From contig CM012953.1 in the NCBI GenBank assembly GCA_000181795.3, forward strand, positions 11,884,006 to 11,948,005: 64,000 bases of DNA, written 5' to 3'. This DNA comes from Trichinella spiralis. Its lineage: Eukaryota > Nematoda > Enoplea > Trichinellida > Trichinellidae. This document shows, piece after piece, positions 48,329 to 61,886 of this stretch. The position numbers and the translations under genes were made by a program. A model generated the notes under the pieces. It ran no database searches and was not told where the DNA came from. It was given only the letters and a program-made list of their open reading frames with translations. How positions within the stretch are numbered: the first letter of the stretch is position 1; each line of letters begins with the position of its first letter.

Positions 48329-51247
48329 TTTTTACACGTTCACTGTATTAATTTAATTTAATTTAATTTAATTTATCTGTGAATTGCGTAATACTGTATA
48401 AAGTTGATCTTCAAGATTTAAACAGACAAAACTGAAAATAATTTCGTTAATTTTAATAATATAGTCTAAAAAAATTTTTATGACTTGTAAATTATCAATA
48501 AAATTTTGTTTATGACACTTACATGTTAACTCAAATTTAAATAATTTAACGAAACCAACAAAGATTGTTGAAGAAATAGAGAAAGTGGTAAAAGATTTAA
48601 ATAATTATTTTTTATTTTTGAAAAACAAGTGTATTTTAAAGACGTAGTTAAACTTCTCGTCCTTGACTAGCAGTTATTGTTCACAGAAAAATAGTAAGCA
48701 GCCTCGGGTATATTGGATTAGGCTGTCCTTGGAATATGCACGCTTTTAAAGTGTAATCCGTCTGACCTTGTTACGGAGAATTAGATTCGTTATGTAAAGC
48801 TGAAAAAAGTCTAAAGAATTATTTACTGAGATATGTTCGTTTGTCTGTCTTGTTTATGTCTTTCATTCTTCTCAGTTTGATTTATCCGCTTGGACGACCG
48901 TAAATCCTAAATGAGTCTCATCTGCTTGCTGAATCGCTGAACGCCCTTGGAAAATTTCCCTGAAAATTATCGCATTTTTGCTTGGTTGAGAATGTATTAA
49001 AAGAAAAATATACTTTTTTCGACAATAACAAATATTTTTTTTGCAATCATTTTCATATATTGTTGTTTTATTATGAATTTGAAATGCATTCAGTGTATTA
49101 ATTAATAATCACTGAAGTGGGCAGTAATTATGTTTGTTTTTTTTTCAAAATTAAAAATACTGGATTGTCAAAAAGTTATTATTATTATTATTATTATATT
49201 TTTATATATGAACAAAATTAACTCTTCAATGTCACTGGGTTCTTTATTATCTTTATTTTTAATTTTAATTTGTATAGTTTTCATAATTTTGTGTTCTTTT
49301 ATTTTTTAATAATAATCTTTGATAAGTTAATTAACTATGAGAAGCCGCTTTGAAAATACCCTTGAGACCACCTGAGGATGGCTAGCTGAGCTCAGCCAAC
49401 ACCACGTGTCATCGGTTGCAACGACGACCTTGGACAAAGGCCAGTTGATCTGCTTGATCCTGCCGACATTCTGAAAGCTTAAAGCAACGCTAGCATAATT
49501 TAACTCTTTGAACTTGACCGCCGAAGACGCCGAAAAAACACGCTTGCAATAGAGTGCAATTTTATTAATTAATTTATTAAATTTCTGACGCCATGATAGC
49601 TTTCCTTTTTTGTCAACTCATGGCCTTAGCATATGTTGGCATTGTAGGGAAAATTCTATTTAAGCATCTTAAAGCACAACATTTTTGTTCTTTTTTGCAT
49701 ATTCAGAATAGTGCAGTTCTGTCAGAAGGCAAGTATTGGTTTTAATTCTGTTTATTTAAAAGTTATATTTTTGTGTTAATAATAAAATAATTTTCAAATT
49801 ATCAAGACATGTGTCATTGTAAAAAAATAAAAACTATGAATTTGTTGCATAAAGAATTAATTATATTGTTCACAGTTGTAAAGAAAACGGGAGTGTTTTA
49901 TAAGACTGAAAATTGGCAAATCATTTATTATTTGAAGGCATGCTTGCATTCAAAGTTAAGAATATATATCATATACGGTATGAAATGGGATACAGATATT
50001 GCTGTTCTTATTATTTTCATGTAGCGCGTACTTCATTTTTGAATTTATTTGATAATCTTCTCAGTAATGAAAATGTCCACAAGTTAAACTGTTCCACTGA
50101 AAACTTTTAGATTTAGCGGGTCAGCATTGCGTTGTAGGTATTGCTGTGGAAAGTTGAATATGTATAATAATCTCGATAGTAATGATAGACCCGCAGGAAA
50201 AAATTGTAGCATCAATGCATAGAGGGAAAATGGATTAGCTTCTGTATGTTGCTTTTTAATTAAACTGTTATATATCTTAAAGCTGAAAACCAAGGAACAG
50301 GTTAGCATTGAAGAAAATGTAGCTGAATGGATCAGAAAAAGCTGTAAATCTTAAATAGAATTGTAAATTTTATTTTTTTTTGAATATTCTTCTTCATATT
50401 ATAAATTAAATTATTATTAAAAGTTATATTTAGAGTTAATTTTAAAATTTATTTTTGTTCATATTCTTAAATACTTCAATGCAATTTTTGAATCATAAAT
50501 TATAAAAATATTTAAACAGTAAAATTAAGAAATTATTATTTCAGGCGGTATAGCATGATATTTACACGCCCATATATTTATGTATGTATGTATGTCTGTG
50601 TTGAAACTTTTCTAATGATAATTGTTGTTTTACTTTTTAATGTTTCATTTCATTTATACAAAGTGTACAGTAGATGTACAGTATAGGAGTATTTATAATT
50701 GGAAACAATGGGATAATGAATAGAGAATTAACCCGAAATGAACTTTCTATGTATGCCTGGGGTGTTTTGGATAGTCAGCAGTGAAGAGGGTTGTCGGCAA
50801 ACTGTATCAGGATGGGTCAAATAGAGAAGAAGAATGCTCGACTCGCCAGAGGTGGGCGGTCTTGGCTAAATTGTTGAATAGCCGTTTAATCAGTTAGCAC
50901 AGTGCAGGTTGAACAATTTAGCTTGTCACTTCAGCTAGCGGAACCTGCTGGGCACCCAGACCGGCGCTCTGTCTGTTGTGCAAGCAGGCTAAACAGAGCC
51001 GACCATTGGTTGGCGTTAATTGGTCGGTGCTGGTGCCGATTGGACAAAGCATCGCTTGACAAGGTCAAGGGGTTGAACAGCAGGTGGTCTTGTACCAGCA
51101 ACCACCTGATGAGCCGCCCATTTCTGGTACTCAGATCGATCCGACGCTGTTGTTCGTGATTTCAGTTGCAGCTTCCTCCTCACTTTGCACTATCTATTTC
51201 TATTTACTTGCTCTGCAAAAGCAAACTGAAAGCATTTCTACTTGCAG
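48329..51247. other. Long gene-poor region upstream of the bHLH gene
   Basis: Holds a (TTTAA)n tandem at 48349-48376 next to the TRMT1 start, a TAT/TTA microsatellite at 49178-49198, a TATG microsatellite near 50580-50596 and two GC-richer patches: 49340-49560, and 50740-51240, the latter probably 5' UTR/promoter of the bHLH gene. No protein gene is supported. A large flank is usual for a developmental regulator. Confidence 0.5.
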
Positions 51248-52042
51248 ATGTCTACCGCCGGGAGTGATTCCAAATCGGTTGGTTCGAATTCAGAAATTAA
51301 TTATTCCACCGGAACCGGATATGACACTGCGGCTTCTAGTCGATCGAAATTGTTGCGCAGATCCAAAGCCAACGCCCGAGAAAGGAGTCGCATGCACGGC
51401 TTGAACAACGCCCTGGACACGCTGCGGGCAGTGGTGCCCCTGGCAGCCCACCATCAAAAACTTTCCAAAATCGAAACCCTACGCCTGGCGCGCAACTACA
51501 TCGGCGCGTTGACGCGCATCTTGCACAGCAACAAGCAGCCGTCGAATTTAGAATTCGCCTACATCCTGTCCAGGGGTCTGTCCCAGACGACGACCAACCT
51601 GATCGCCAGCAACCTGCAGGTACATCCACGAGTATTGGTCACTGAATCCACCACGCCGACGGTGCACCCAATGCCCCAGGTACAGAATTTTACCTACGGC
51701 TGTTGGCCAGCCTGCGTGCCGGTCTGCGAATCTTTTCACCAAACGAACGTCGGTCCGCCAGCGTATACCGGCGCCGAGGTGAATTTTGCCAACGACTTCA
51801 CTCCTCAAGCTTGGAACCAATCGAACCCCGTGCAGGGAACTGCAGCAGTTGGTTTCGACTACGCTTGTTCTCCCGGTTCGGCCGTCGGTGCAGATTTCAA
51901 CCCGGCAACGTACATGGAACACACGTCACACTGGATACAGCCCACATCATCTGCAACAATGGAATCGCAGTTTCTTCTCGACCACAGCAGTTCAATGCAA
52001 CAAGTCAATGGTGAATCCTATTCAAATTACACTGATTATTAG
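51248..52042 (+). CDS. cnd-1: NeuroD-family bHLH transcription factor
   Basis: A proneural bHLH activator binding E-boxes as a dimer with an E/Daughterless protein; the C. elegans counterpart is cnd-1. A single coding exon of 264 residues. Residues about 37-92 are the bHLH: basic region [20 protein letters not shown], then [20 protein letters not shown] and [17 protein letters not shown]. It is followed by the NeuroD-specific extension ([26 protein letters not shown]), which separates it from Atonal and Neurogenin types. The C-terminal half is Ser/Thr/Gln/Pro-rich and acts as an activation region in relatives. The ATG directly follows CTTGCAG, so a 5'-UTR intron or trans-splicing is likely. 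The coding region is much richer in GC than its flanks. Confidence 0.9.
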   Translation: MSTAGSDSKSVGSNSEINYSTGTGYDTAASSRSKLLRRSKANARERSRMHGLNNALDTLRAVVPLAAHHQKLSKIETLRLARNYIGALTRILHSNKQPSNLEFAYILSRGLSQTTTNLIASNLQVHPRVLVTESTTPTVHPMPQVQNFTYGCWPACVPVCESFHQTNVGPPAYTGAEVNFANDFTPQAWNQSNPVQGTAAVGFDYACSPGSAVGADFNPATYMEHTSHWIQPTSSATMESQFLLDHSSSMQQVNGESYSNYTDY

Positions 52043-54356
52043 ACAGTACAGAACATTTTTCAAAAAATTCATTTGTTCTTTTATTTATTTATTTTATTTC
52101 ACTTTTACAATCACGAGATGACATTTATTAAAATTTTGATTTTTCATTTTTCATCGTCTTTGGCTATATAACTATATCACCATCTATTTGATGAGGATAA
52201 ATAATAACGTCAAGTGAAAAATATTTTATTGAAAAGGTAATTGAGATACCAACCAACTATATTTCCACCTTTGTGAAATGTGCTCGTTAAAGGAAAAAAA
52301 TTGCATACATTTTTTTTTGAATTTTCAAAAAAAATTATAAATTTTTGAAGGTGCATTGATTTATTACTCTATTTTGAAAAGAATTGTAATTATTGAAGAA
52401 AGATAAAATTCACAAAACTAATTGTCATCATCAATTTTTAAAGCAATTTAAATAAATCACATCAAAGTGACAATCTTGTTTTGTGAATTTATTTACTGGC
52501 TCATACGTTTAAATTTTAAATAAAATAAAAATGATGAATTGAAATGATTTCTAATTTTCTTGTATTTTCAACTTTTTCTTTTTAATAAATATATTCATTT
52601 GACGTGTATCAAATAAGAGTTCAACATAATACATCAAGGATATAAAAATAAATGCTTTATCATTTATTTCTTATATTTGGTGATATTTAATTAATTTCTA
52701 CGTTCAAATTTATCAGTAATATTTGAAAATTTTCATTAGCACAAGTGACGTTTAAAATTAAAAACTTTTCCGGATGCACTTCGCAATAAAGGAAAGAATT
52801 CATGTTTCTAGGTGAAATGCATTTTTTATATAAAAATGAAATGAATTATGAAATATTTCACAAAAATCACAATTGAACTTTTCAAATATCTTTAAAAGAA
52901 TCATGAAAATGTTTTAAACTCATCATTTCGGATCATAGAACATTAGTTTTGTAAACAATAGCGCATCCTACTTTGTTTACAGTAGCTACATTGAAATTGT
53001 TCCTTTAAATATTATACGTTTGATTGCATAAGTTTTAAATAAATGATAAAATTTGCAAGCTTTGCACATTGTTTCAAATGGAAATTGCATGATATTACTT
53101 GTGAAGCTTTTTTCTTTTGTTTTAAAGTTGTGTATATCAATTTCGACTTCGTTGAAATTTAATAATTTTGAAAAAAATGCATAATATAAAATTGTAGAAT
53201 TTTTCACATACAATATTGAACAACGATTAAGCAGTGCTCAACGGAAGTGAGCTATTGAAATTGAAAATTTAACTGAGCAAAACAGCTGCTTTACTAGCAA
53301 CGGCCGTAAAAACAAAGCAACAAATCAATAATGATAAAAATAACTACATTGATACAAACTGTATATCGGTTGCTAGGCAATGAAAAAAACCATCATTATT
53401 ATATTATATGCACATACATAAAGATAGGTGTGCATTATTCCAAATCACATCTGATTATAACCCAGCGTTGGATTATTCTGATAGCTTTTTTTTATCGTTT
53501 TCATTTTCCAGCATATTCGGTCAACTGGAAATAAAAAACAAAAACATAAACAGCTAATGGCAATAATTGTGTATTAAAATGGGGGAAGTAGGAAAGATTT
53601 AAATAAAAGAAATAAAATAATTATGATAAAAATTGCACATCCGTTTGCACAACGCTGGCCAGCTAACGGCGTTCCACCAGCCTGAATTCCGCATTGGTGC
53701 TAAAATCAAGTGATCCGAAACATCAGGGTCGGTGGTGAACAATTGTGGAACCCACCAGAGACCACGTAGGGGCAGTGGACCGTCGGGTCAGCGTTCGAGT
53801 GGCGACAATATTTTTCGGCCATTGTGGTCCAATCGAACTGACCGCATTCGACAAGCATCGCTTAATTGGCTCGTTTTATTCGGCCAAGCGAACCGCTGCT
53901 GCTACTGCAGCGTTCCGGCTATTTTTTTACTCCCCATTTTATGAAAGCCACTACCAATACGGACACCGGCCGGTCGGCTAATTTACCACCGAAACCTGGG
54001 CCGAAAGAGAGCAATCTAGCACTTTTACGGGCTGGTCAAGTAGGAATTGATGGAACTTTTTACAACAACCTAAACAGTCGTTTGCCCGTTTTGTCAAAAA
54101 TGTTCATTGTTCCACGATTTGTCGACGGCGCCAAAATTCGGCGCCTTGATGTCGCGTTGATCACAATCTCTGCAAAAATCGACTATATAAAATGGAAAAC
54201 ACTTCATATATTTACAATATACGCATATTGTTCTATTGTATATTTGCAGTTATAAAATGCATGAACAAAATTGATCCATTCTGCTTTATTGAATACGGAA
54301 ATATATAGAAAAGCAAAAGGAAACAAAATGCTGCAAAAATTTTCCCCAATTGCACA
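52043..54356. other. Intergenic; GC-rich island at 53640-54180
   Basis: AT-rich from 52043 to 53640. A GC-richer island follows with an open frame of 104 codons from ATG 53941 to 54255 (begins MKATTNTDTGRSANLPPKPG) that overlaps a TATATAAAA at 54183-54191. I recognise no family in it. It could be an orphan exon or an untranslated first exon of a gene whose body I cannot place. Confidence 0.4.
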
Positions 54357-56909
54357 CTATGGGAACAATATATTTTGCATTTCCATTACACTGTTCAAAA
54401 ATGGCTTTTCCAATAAATTGTCATAGCAGCCAGATTTCAATTCGTTATCAATTTGATCAGCAAATTCGGATTTCAAACGCAACTCTGCAAGATCAGGCAG
54501 TGGAGTCAGCATGTAACGCGTCATCACGCACACCTCTTTCCCAGCACTGCATAAAATGCCCATCACTTGATTACTGACACTATAGTAGACTCGCATGCAC
54601 TCGGTCAACGGCAATTCCAATTGTCCCTAACAAAAGAAATAAATATACATATAAACAAATTGTATATTACATTTACGTGCATGAAATCAAATTGAAATTT
54701 AATCCAAATCACTTCTTATACTACTTTAAATACATCTCTAAAACGCACAAACAAATTGAATAATGAATACAAACTAAAACATTATAAACAATTACTCCAG
54801 TAAAACAATCTTATTAATAAATCATGGAAATTGTAATAATTTAACAATAGAAAAAAAGAATTTCAAATAGTTTAAAAGGAAAGCAATATTCTATTCATAT
54901 GCAATACATATATATATACTCACAAAGTGTTTCTCTTCTTTTTCCGCTTCGACAGATGGTGCATTAATTGCTGAAAAGTCTCGCTCTTTCAACGATCTCA
55001 AAAAGAATTGGTCTGACTTTTTCTTCTTAATTAGCAAGTAAACTTCTCTCGCACTATACATGCTAAAGTGGATCAAAACTTCCGTTTTCTCAGGGGGAGA
55101 ATATTCATTCCTGACTACTGTTCCATTCAAATTTACAAAACATCGGTACAATTTTCTAGGTGGAAGATTTTTGCTTGCATCTGTGCGCCAATGGTCTTGG
55201 TCTTGGTCAATCGAGTAGATTACGAACTGTTCCAAGCCTTGATTCCAGCTGATCTTACTTTCTGAACACGTCAACCGCTCAACGTCGACAATGGGAAACA
55301 CATGGAGCACTTTCCCGTACACTTCGCTCCACTGTTCGAGATTCATCATAGCCCTGCGAACACAAGCAGCCGCTACTTCTGCATCCTCTTTCAGCGAAGT
55401 TTTTTTGTCCAACTGGATATAAAATTCATTGTTGGTAATCAAAGTTTCCAAAGAATCATCCAGCAACGTGTCGTCAGTAAAAGCCATCTGACCATTCCCT
55501 GTGTTGCACAACATGCGTTCGAAGTTGTCCAGATGAGGCAACGGGGTCACTGGTTTTTCGTCCCCAACACTGGGCAGCAAGTATTTGCAAAACATCGTTC
55601 CAGCAAGGTGCAACTTTTCGTAATTCACTTGGGAGTTCGTGTTGGCCAAACGCATGTTCACAAGTCGGTTCGCAATTTGCCGGATCGACGCTATCACGAA
55701 ATTGATCTCCTTGCCGTAAGTATCCAACCAATGTTTCAAAAAGTGCGCCTTCACTGCCAGCCGTTTAAATTTCTCCAAAGCATCCCGCCAAATGCTCTGC
55801 TTCAAAGTCTGCTCTAAAACTGAACAATATTCGGCCATAATTTCAGTGATCTGGTCGGCAACCATGGTCATCGTCTCGATAAACTTCGGCAACAACTCTT
55901 GGTAACGGTTCTCTGCAAGGATCAGTTCGTACACTTTTGCATCCTTGGCAAAGAATTCAAACAACGGAGGCGACATGTAATCCGTGTACAGCAACGCTCG
56001 CAGCTCGTCCAACAAACAACCAGTTCTCAAAGTGATGCTTTCCGTCTCCCAGTCGAGCAACACCTTTTTAATACCTCGAGCCGCGTCTTTCCAAAATTCA
56101 GCCACAGTGTCAATCAAAGACTCAATTTGCATACTGCCTTGACAAACATTTGTCAAAGCACCTCCGCATTGTGTGATTTTGTGTCTGGTGAAATCGTTCA
56201 TCCTAACCAACGCCCCCATCGTACAATCGTCTTGCAAATAAGTAACACATAGGTGCTCTCCACTTTTGCTGAGGCACAAATCCAACAATGTAAAATTCTT
56301 GCCAAGATCTTCCAAATTGATTACATAAATCAACACCACGCATCGGTAAAATATGCTCATATTCACCGAATCGGTATCAAATACGAAAAAAAAGCAATCC
56401 TCTTTCGAATTGAAGCCGCTCAAATAATTGAAAAATACCTTTTTCGCTTCTTGGGTGGGATATTCTTCTTCCATAACTTGATCAGCTTCTGAACATTCAA
56501 AACTGTACGCCGGTGTCAAATCTTTCAACGCAGTGGGAAATGTGCACCATTTCGTATAATGACATGCAATCACATCGGTGTACAACATCAAACCGCCGGA
56601 TACTTCGAAAATTTCAAAACAGTTTCCAAGAGCAAACGATACATAGTACCCGTTTGGACACCAAGACACCGAGTAGACGTCTCCATCAAATGTACACCGC
56701 CACATCAACTGATTCTCCAAGTTCCAACAAGTGCACAACATCTTTTCATTGACAATAAGCATACAATCAGTACCTGGAGCCCAAGAAACAAATTTCACCG
56801 GTGTGCCAAAGTCAAAGTGATTCACAACTCTGAAGCCATTTTTCGACTCTTCAACATGATCGAGTTTCTTCTGCTCATCCTCCTCCTCCTCTGTCAAATT
56901 CTCAGCCAT
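54357..56909 (-). CDS. ANAPC4: Anaphase-promoting complex subunit 4
   Basis: A scaffold subunit of the APC/C ubiquitin ligase (C. elegans emb-30). Two exons (54924-56909 and 54357-54626) give 751 residues, close to the usual 780-810. The acidic N-terminus (LTEEEEDEQKK) is followed by the ANAPC4-type WD40 region (VKFVSWAPGTDCMLIVNEK, VYSVSWCPNGYYVSFALGN, FEIFEVSGG). The central helical ANAPC4 domain starts with GCLLDELRALLYTDYMSPPL and continues through ENRYQELLPKFIETMTMVAD and VNMRLANTNSQVNYEKL. A first exon of 662 codons is unusual here. The short last exon ends MEMQNILFP. Identity rests on the fold pattern and the MSPPLFEFF-type start of the long domain. Confidence 0.85.
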
Positions 56910-57679
56910 AATTTCAGCTTTTTACTTTAATTCTCTAAAATAAAGTTTATTTTCAGCTTATTCAAAAAATTCATTACAATAATTTCGTTTCATTTCAAAC
57001 ACTGTCTATAAAATTTAGTCATTCTATTTCATGAACTGGAAAACTTAACAATTATTATTATTAACCCATTTTATATCTAATACAAAGATCATATTGAAAA
57101 TATCAAAATAAATTTAGCCAAAATTAAATACACATTTAAAGAATTGTACAGAATTCGATTTTCACATAACAATCACGTAAAATAGTTAGTTCACCTACTA
57201 AAGTATGACTAAACTGTAACTCAAGTTTAATTTTATTTATCGTAAGATTTTACAAATTGTATTTCTAAGTTGATATTTATTAAATTAAATAATTTTAAAA
57301 CTATTTTTTTTTGATTAAATTTAGTAAAAATAACAATGCATGCGTCCGAAAATAACCGATTTAGCATAACAAATAACATAAGATTGCTACAGTAAGCAAG
57401 CAACTTCACAATTACCGCTTACTTTTCTTGATTTGAATTAGCGCAAGAAATGTGTTCTTGATTAAAGGGTCAAAATATATAAATAACTTCGTTTAAGAAA
57501 CCCAAGAAAACGTGTCAAAAAATTTACAAAAAATAAAATTTTTTATTTCTATGTAAGCGAGAGAATAATATATTCAATTAAAACAAAACAATATAATTTT
57601 GAGATTCACAGTTTTCTTTGTTGCATTCGCATTTGCATATGACAAAGATGTAACAGTTGAAATGTTCAGTTCAGCTTCT
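56910..57679. other. Intergenic between WDR82 and ANAPC4
   Basis: AT-rich, presumably the WDR82 3' UTR and ANAPC4 upstream region on the minus strand. No gene is seen. Confidence 0.5.
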
Positions 57680-59606
57680 TCAATTAGTCCAAAAAGCCTA
57701 CAAGTAAGAAACTTAACAAATGAACAAATGTTATGAGTTAATAATAATAATAACTGCACAGAAATTATTATTAATGTACAAATGAAAGGTACAATTTAAT
57801 ATTAAACACTTACAAGATCTGAAGATGCAGTCACCATTAACCAATATTTTGGATTAAAGCGCAAACAACGGACGGGTTGACTGTGAATGCCTTCGCCATT
57901 TGGACCGCACATTGCTATATATTTTGAACCGCTGTCGGTTTTCCACACATAAACGTTACCGTCACAAGAACCTATACAAGTAAATTTATTAAATATATTA
58001 GCACATATGCATACACACAGATATATACATATATATGTACGTACGTATGCATGTATATATGTATGGAAACGTTCAAACAAACCTGCAAAAACGTAAGCTG
58101 AATCTTTGGTAAAAGAAGCTTCTAAGAATGACGATCCATCAGATACATGGTCCTGCAAAATTTCCCATTTTTACGAGCAAATTGCAAAAATAAATCTTAC
58201 CGATAAAGTATGAAGCAAATTGCCATGTAAACCGTCAAGAAGATATATATTTCCATCAAAAGTGGTAAGCATAATCATATTTCCACAAGGTGAAAATTTT
58301 AAGCTAGAAATCTTTTGGTCGTAATCAGCTTCTGGAATAGGAAAATTGTTATAGGGGCCCTATCCAAAAATGAAATTGGTAAGCAAACGTTTTCAGAACA
58401 AATACTTCGAAACTGAAAAATTAAATAGACATAACGGCACCTTATCTAAAGCTCGGAAATCGAAAAAACTGAAAGTGTTTTTGTCTGTAATAGCAGCAAA
58501 CATCAGACCATCTGGATCAAAATCCAGATAAGATTCGATAGAAGTTGCGTAACTACCCTGCAAGATCACAGTGCTTAATTTTTGACTTTTTAAATTTCAT
58601 TTTAAAATTTACTTGAGAACCGTTTACTCTGGCATCCCAAAGCCGAATTGTTTTGTCTCTCGATCCGGATAAAAACAATTCTTCATTAGGATGAGTCGCC
58701 ACGCAAACAACCCTGACAAGACAAATATACTGCTTTAAATTAAACAACAAAGCATTAACATTAAACCTGTCTGTGTGTCCGGAAAAATAACGAATGTATT
58801 TGTTTTCAACAATGGATAAATACCGAACACTGGCTAAAATACATATAAAAATGTCTAAATATATAAATATAAATATAAATATTAAAATGTTCTCAAAACA
58901 CATATTACATTAAAATGGAACAGAAGTTAAAAAATTTGTTTAAAAATTAACAGAAAAGAATATCATATCAAAATCAAAATCAAACTGAAATATACTTCAT
59001 TGGGGTAGAGGCAAAAAATAAATTTAAGCAATCTGTTAAACTGAAACTGTTTTCAGCTCTTTCTGAAAAACAAGTTCATCGCTTACATGTTTTAAAGTTT
59101 ATAAAGCTGATTATTAACAATCAATAAATAAGACAAATCGACATTATTTACAGTAAATTCTAGCAAAATTAGTTGACAATTTTCCATGATTTTCACAAAT
59201 AAATAAAAAATATATTATCGCTGAATATTAAAATCTCAAAATATGATGTAAAAAACATCAAAAAATTAATCTTAAAAATGCATACAGTCGATTTTGGTAG
59301 AACCATGTAAAACATAATCGCTTGAGCGCAAAAATCGAATCAGTTCACATCCATATTTCTTGCTGTTAACCTGTAACTTCAAGCTAAAACTTCAACTTAA
59401 AAACCATTACTAGATGACCACATCTATATTTACCTAGCGTTGTTGATAGAGTAAATGTTTATAGAATCTTCATCTGAAGCTGTAGCAAGAACAAGCCCGT
59501 CAGGACTGAAATCTAAGCTATTTATGCTTTCTTCCTTTTCTTTTAAACGTTTTGTAACTACTAATCTTCGCACAGTTTCGTCGTTTATAATGGCAGTTTG
59601 CTTCAT
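57680..59606 (-). CDS. WDR82: WD-repeat protein 82 (Swd2)
   Basis: A WD40 propeller subunit of the Set1/COMPASS H3K4 methyltransferase and of PP1-PNUTS phosphatase at RNA polymerase II. Nine minus-strand exons: 59434-59606, 59286-59383, 58767-58833, 58613-58712, 58441-58557, 58201-58359, 58083-58152, 57814-57971, 57680-57697; 319 residues (human 313). Motifs in order: INSLDFSPDGLVLATASDED, SKKYGCELIRFL, VRYLSIVENKYIRYFSGHTD, LFLSGSRDKTIRLWDARVNG, LDFDPDGLMFAA, FFDFRALDKGPYNNFPI, LKFSPCGNMIMLTT, LEASFTKDSAYVFAGSCDGN, VYVWKTDSG, VRCLRFNPKYWLM and terminal AFWTN. The start MKQTA is chosen by alignment with the family N-terminus; the frame continues upstream to another ATG at 59723. The last exon codes only six codons. 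Confidence 0.94.
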
Positions 59607-61886
59607 GAATAAAACAACCAAAATTTGCTTTGATAAATGTACAGTATAGCATTTCAATAAATCAAGTATTAGCTTTTGTAAAAAATCTTTGTCAAAAAAA
59701 GTAACTTTTGAAAGCATTTTCACCCAAAAACATAATTATATTAATTTAAAATTTCAACAAAATAATACATTATAATTAATAATCTAAATTATTTTAAATA
59801 TAAACTCAAAATGTGTAGAGCCAATTTTATTACATAACCGCCTGGCCAACTTTTGGCGGTCCTGCTTTATTGGTTGTAATTTTTCATTGGTCACTTAAAG
59901 AATTCCCCCTGCCCCCATTTTTTCTTTTATTTCTTAAATTCTATTTCGGTTTTACCGGTCCCAATCATTTTTATTTGTCATAAGAACAATAATCTAATGT
60001 TTCATCAATTTTCTTTATCTCAGAAATCAAAATAAAATAATACGCAACTTTTTGCAATGAACTTGCATATGGACCATTAATACCTAATAAGAAATTATTT
60101 TCCAATATCTGAAACTTTATGTAAAAAGAGAAAAATTAGATTCTTTTCAGATTCTAAATAACTGATTTGCTTCATTTTTAGGCTCTTTTACACACGCCTT
60201 AACAGAGCGGGCCCTTTGACGGATTAAACTGACCAATCTGATCACCAGGTTCGATGTATAACCGTTTAATCAATGGAAATAAAAATGACGCGACAATGCG
60301 ACAGCCAATAGAACTCAAACGTGAAAATAAGCGGTTAGATTGGGACAAATGAAACTACACCCTCATTTATCTTGACTTTTGCCAATTCCATATTACGGAC
60401 GGATGAGACTGTCAATATTTCATACTGAAAATACCGAGTCGATTGAATGCTAAGGAACAGGAGTTGAGCTTCACAAACAACAGCAGCAAGCAGGCCCGGT
60501 GCTGTTTTCTTCTTCGTTGACAAACCATAAAATACAATTCTGTCTTACTATTCTTCAACCGTTCGTTTATAAAAATAATGAAAAGCGTTAATAATTGGCA
60601 ATACAATATTGTAACGGATTTTTCAGAAATTGTTCATATAATTCACAAGTGAAGTAAATACTGTGTAGCACTCTTTTATCCTTGGCAAATGCTGCAAAGA
60701 ACATTTCATCTAGCTTTGATTGGCATTCCAAAGCGCGTTATTTTATTTTACAACGCCGATTAATCAAAGAAACAAATTTAAACTGCTCACAGTGTGCACA
60801 AAATGTGTATTCTTTTTATAGTATAAGGCAAAAAATAAATAAGAAATACTGAAATGCTGAAGAGCTTTTTCTTATCTTTAGTTTCATTCCATCTATCAAC
60901 TCCGTATCTGGAAAATCACCATACTAAAGATGCTATATGACAACAGTTTTTGAAGCAACTGCTGCTGTTACAGAATTTTTAAATTTGAGCAACTTCATTT
61001 ATAAGTTTCAAGCTTCCTGGTGAGAATTTTTTGCGCAAATAGATTCATTTGCAACCTCAGATTTAGGGTATTGCTTTAAGCTAGGGACAGTTATCAGACC
61101 ATTTATAATTGTCAGTTAAAGAAAAATAAGGTTGCTTCCCAAAGTTATAATTTGGATTAAATTTATAGCAGTGAGTTTTGATATATTTACCGCAAAGCCA
61201 CCTACTTGGTACGCATGCGCTCGTGATAAAATCAAATGCAAATTATCAAGTGCCGTCTTCAAATAAAGCAGAAACAAACTGTAAGTTGAAAATCAAGGCA
61301 AAAAACATTGAACATTAAAAAAATAAGAAAAGATAAAGAACATTTAAAGATAACACTGAATCTGATTTGAACTAAAAAACATTTTATCCCGCAACTATGC
61401 AGAATAACTTTGTTAAAACATTTTTAATATTACAAAAGTTTTGCAGATGTTTTTGCAATCGAGCAACTTTAGCCCTTCATAAACAACAGATAACAGTAGA
61501 TAAACAATATTTTCACAAAAGAAATATGCCAACCTTTAGACAATTGTCTGTTAATCATTATTAATTAATGTTTATTAGTGAAATAAACTGAGCAATTTAA
61601 AATATGAAAACAGACTAATTTTCAAAAAACTTCGAATTTAAAGATGTAGTAAAATTAAAATAAAATAAACCTCGCTTATAAAAAAAACGTTAAACTTTCA
61701 AACGCAATGAAATGGTTGATTGCAATATTTATTTATTTGAGTATTTGCACAGCAAAAATAAATCAAATTTACTTAACCATCTCATATAACATTATAAATA
61801 TTTTTCAATTAATTCACCAACACAAATATATATAAACCTACAATAAGCATTTTGCCATTAATGCACACGAAGTTATATGTCAGTAA
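59607..61886. other. Intergenic, no gene seen
   Basis: The WDR82 upstream side carries CCAAT-type motifs (59858-59895) and a GC-richer patch, consistent with a promoter. The patch at 60180-60520 is also GC-richer, with short minus-strand frames of no recognisable family. The remainder to 61886 is AT-rich. Confidence 0.5.

Noticed and set aside
49440-49480. TTGATCCTGCC string like the 5' end of 18S rRNA
   Set aside because: The match is only about 11 bases and the following sequence diverges at once; no rRNA fragment is supported.
49809-50110. Overlapping small frames in the bHLH upstream region
   Set aside because: AT-rich, no motifs and no splice context.
50902-51404. Open frames upstream of and overlapping the bHLH gene
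   Set aside because: They lack ATG starts in good position and overlap the well-supported bHLH frame; likely 5' UTR.
55302-56252. Plus-strand frames of 171 and 117 codons opposite ANAPC4
   Set aside because: Shadow frames of the long minus-strand coding exon with no family character.
59430-59723. Extended N-terminus for WDR82 from an upstream ATG
   Set aside because: The additional 39 residues have no counterpart in WDR82 orthologues, and the ATG at 59606 matches the family start.
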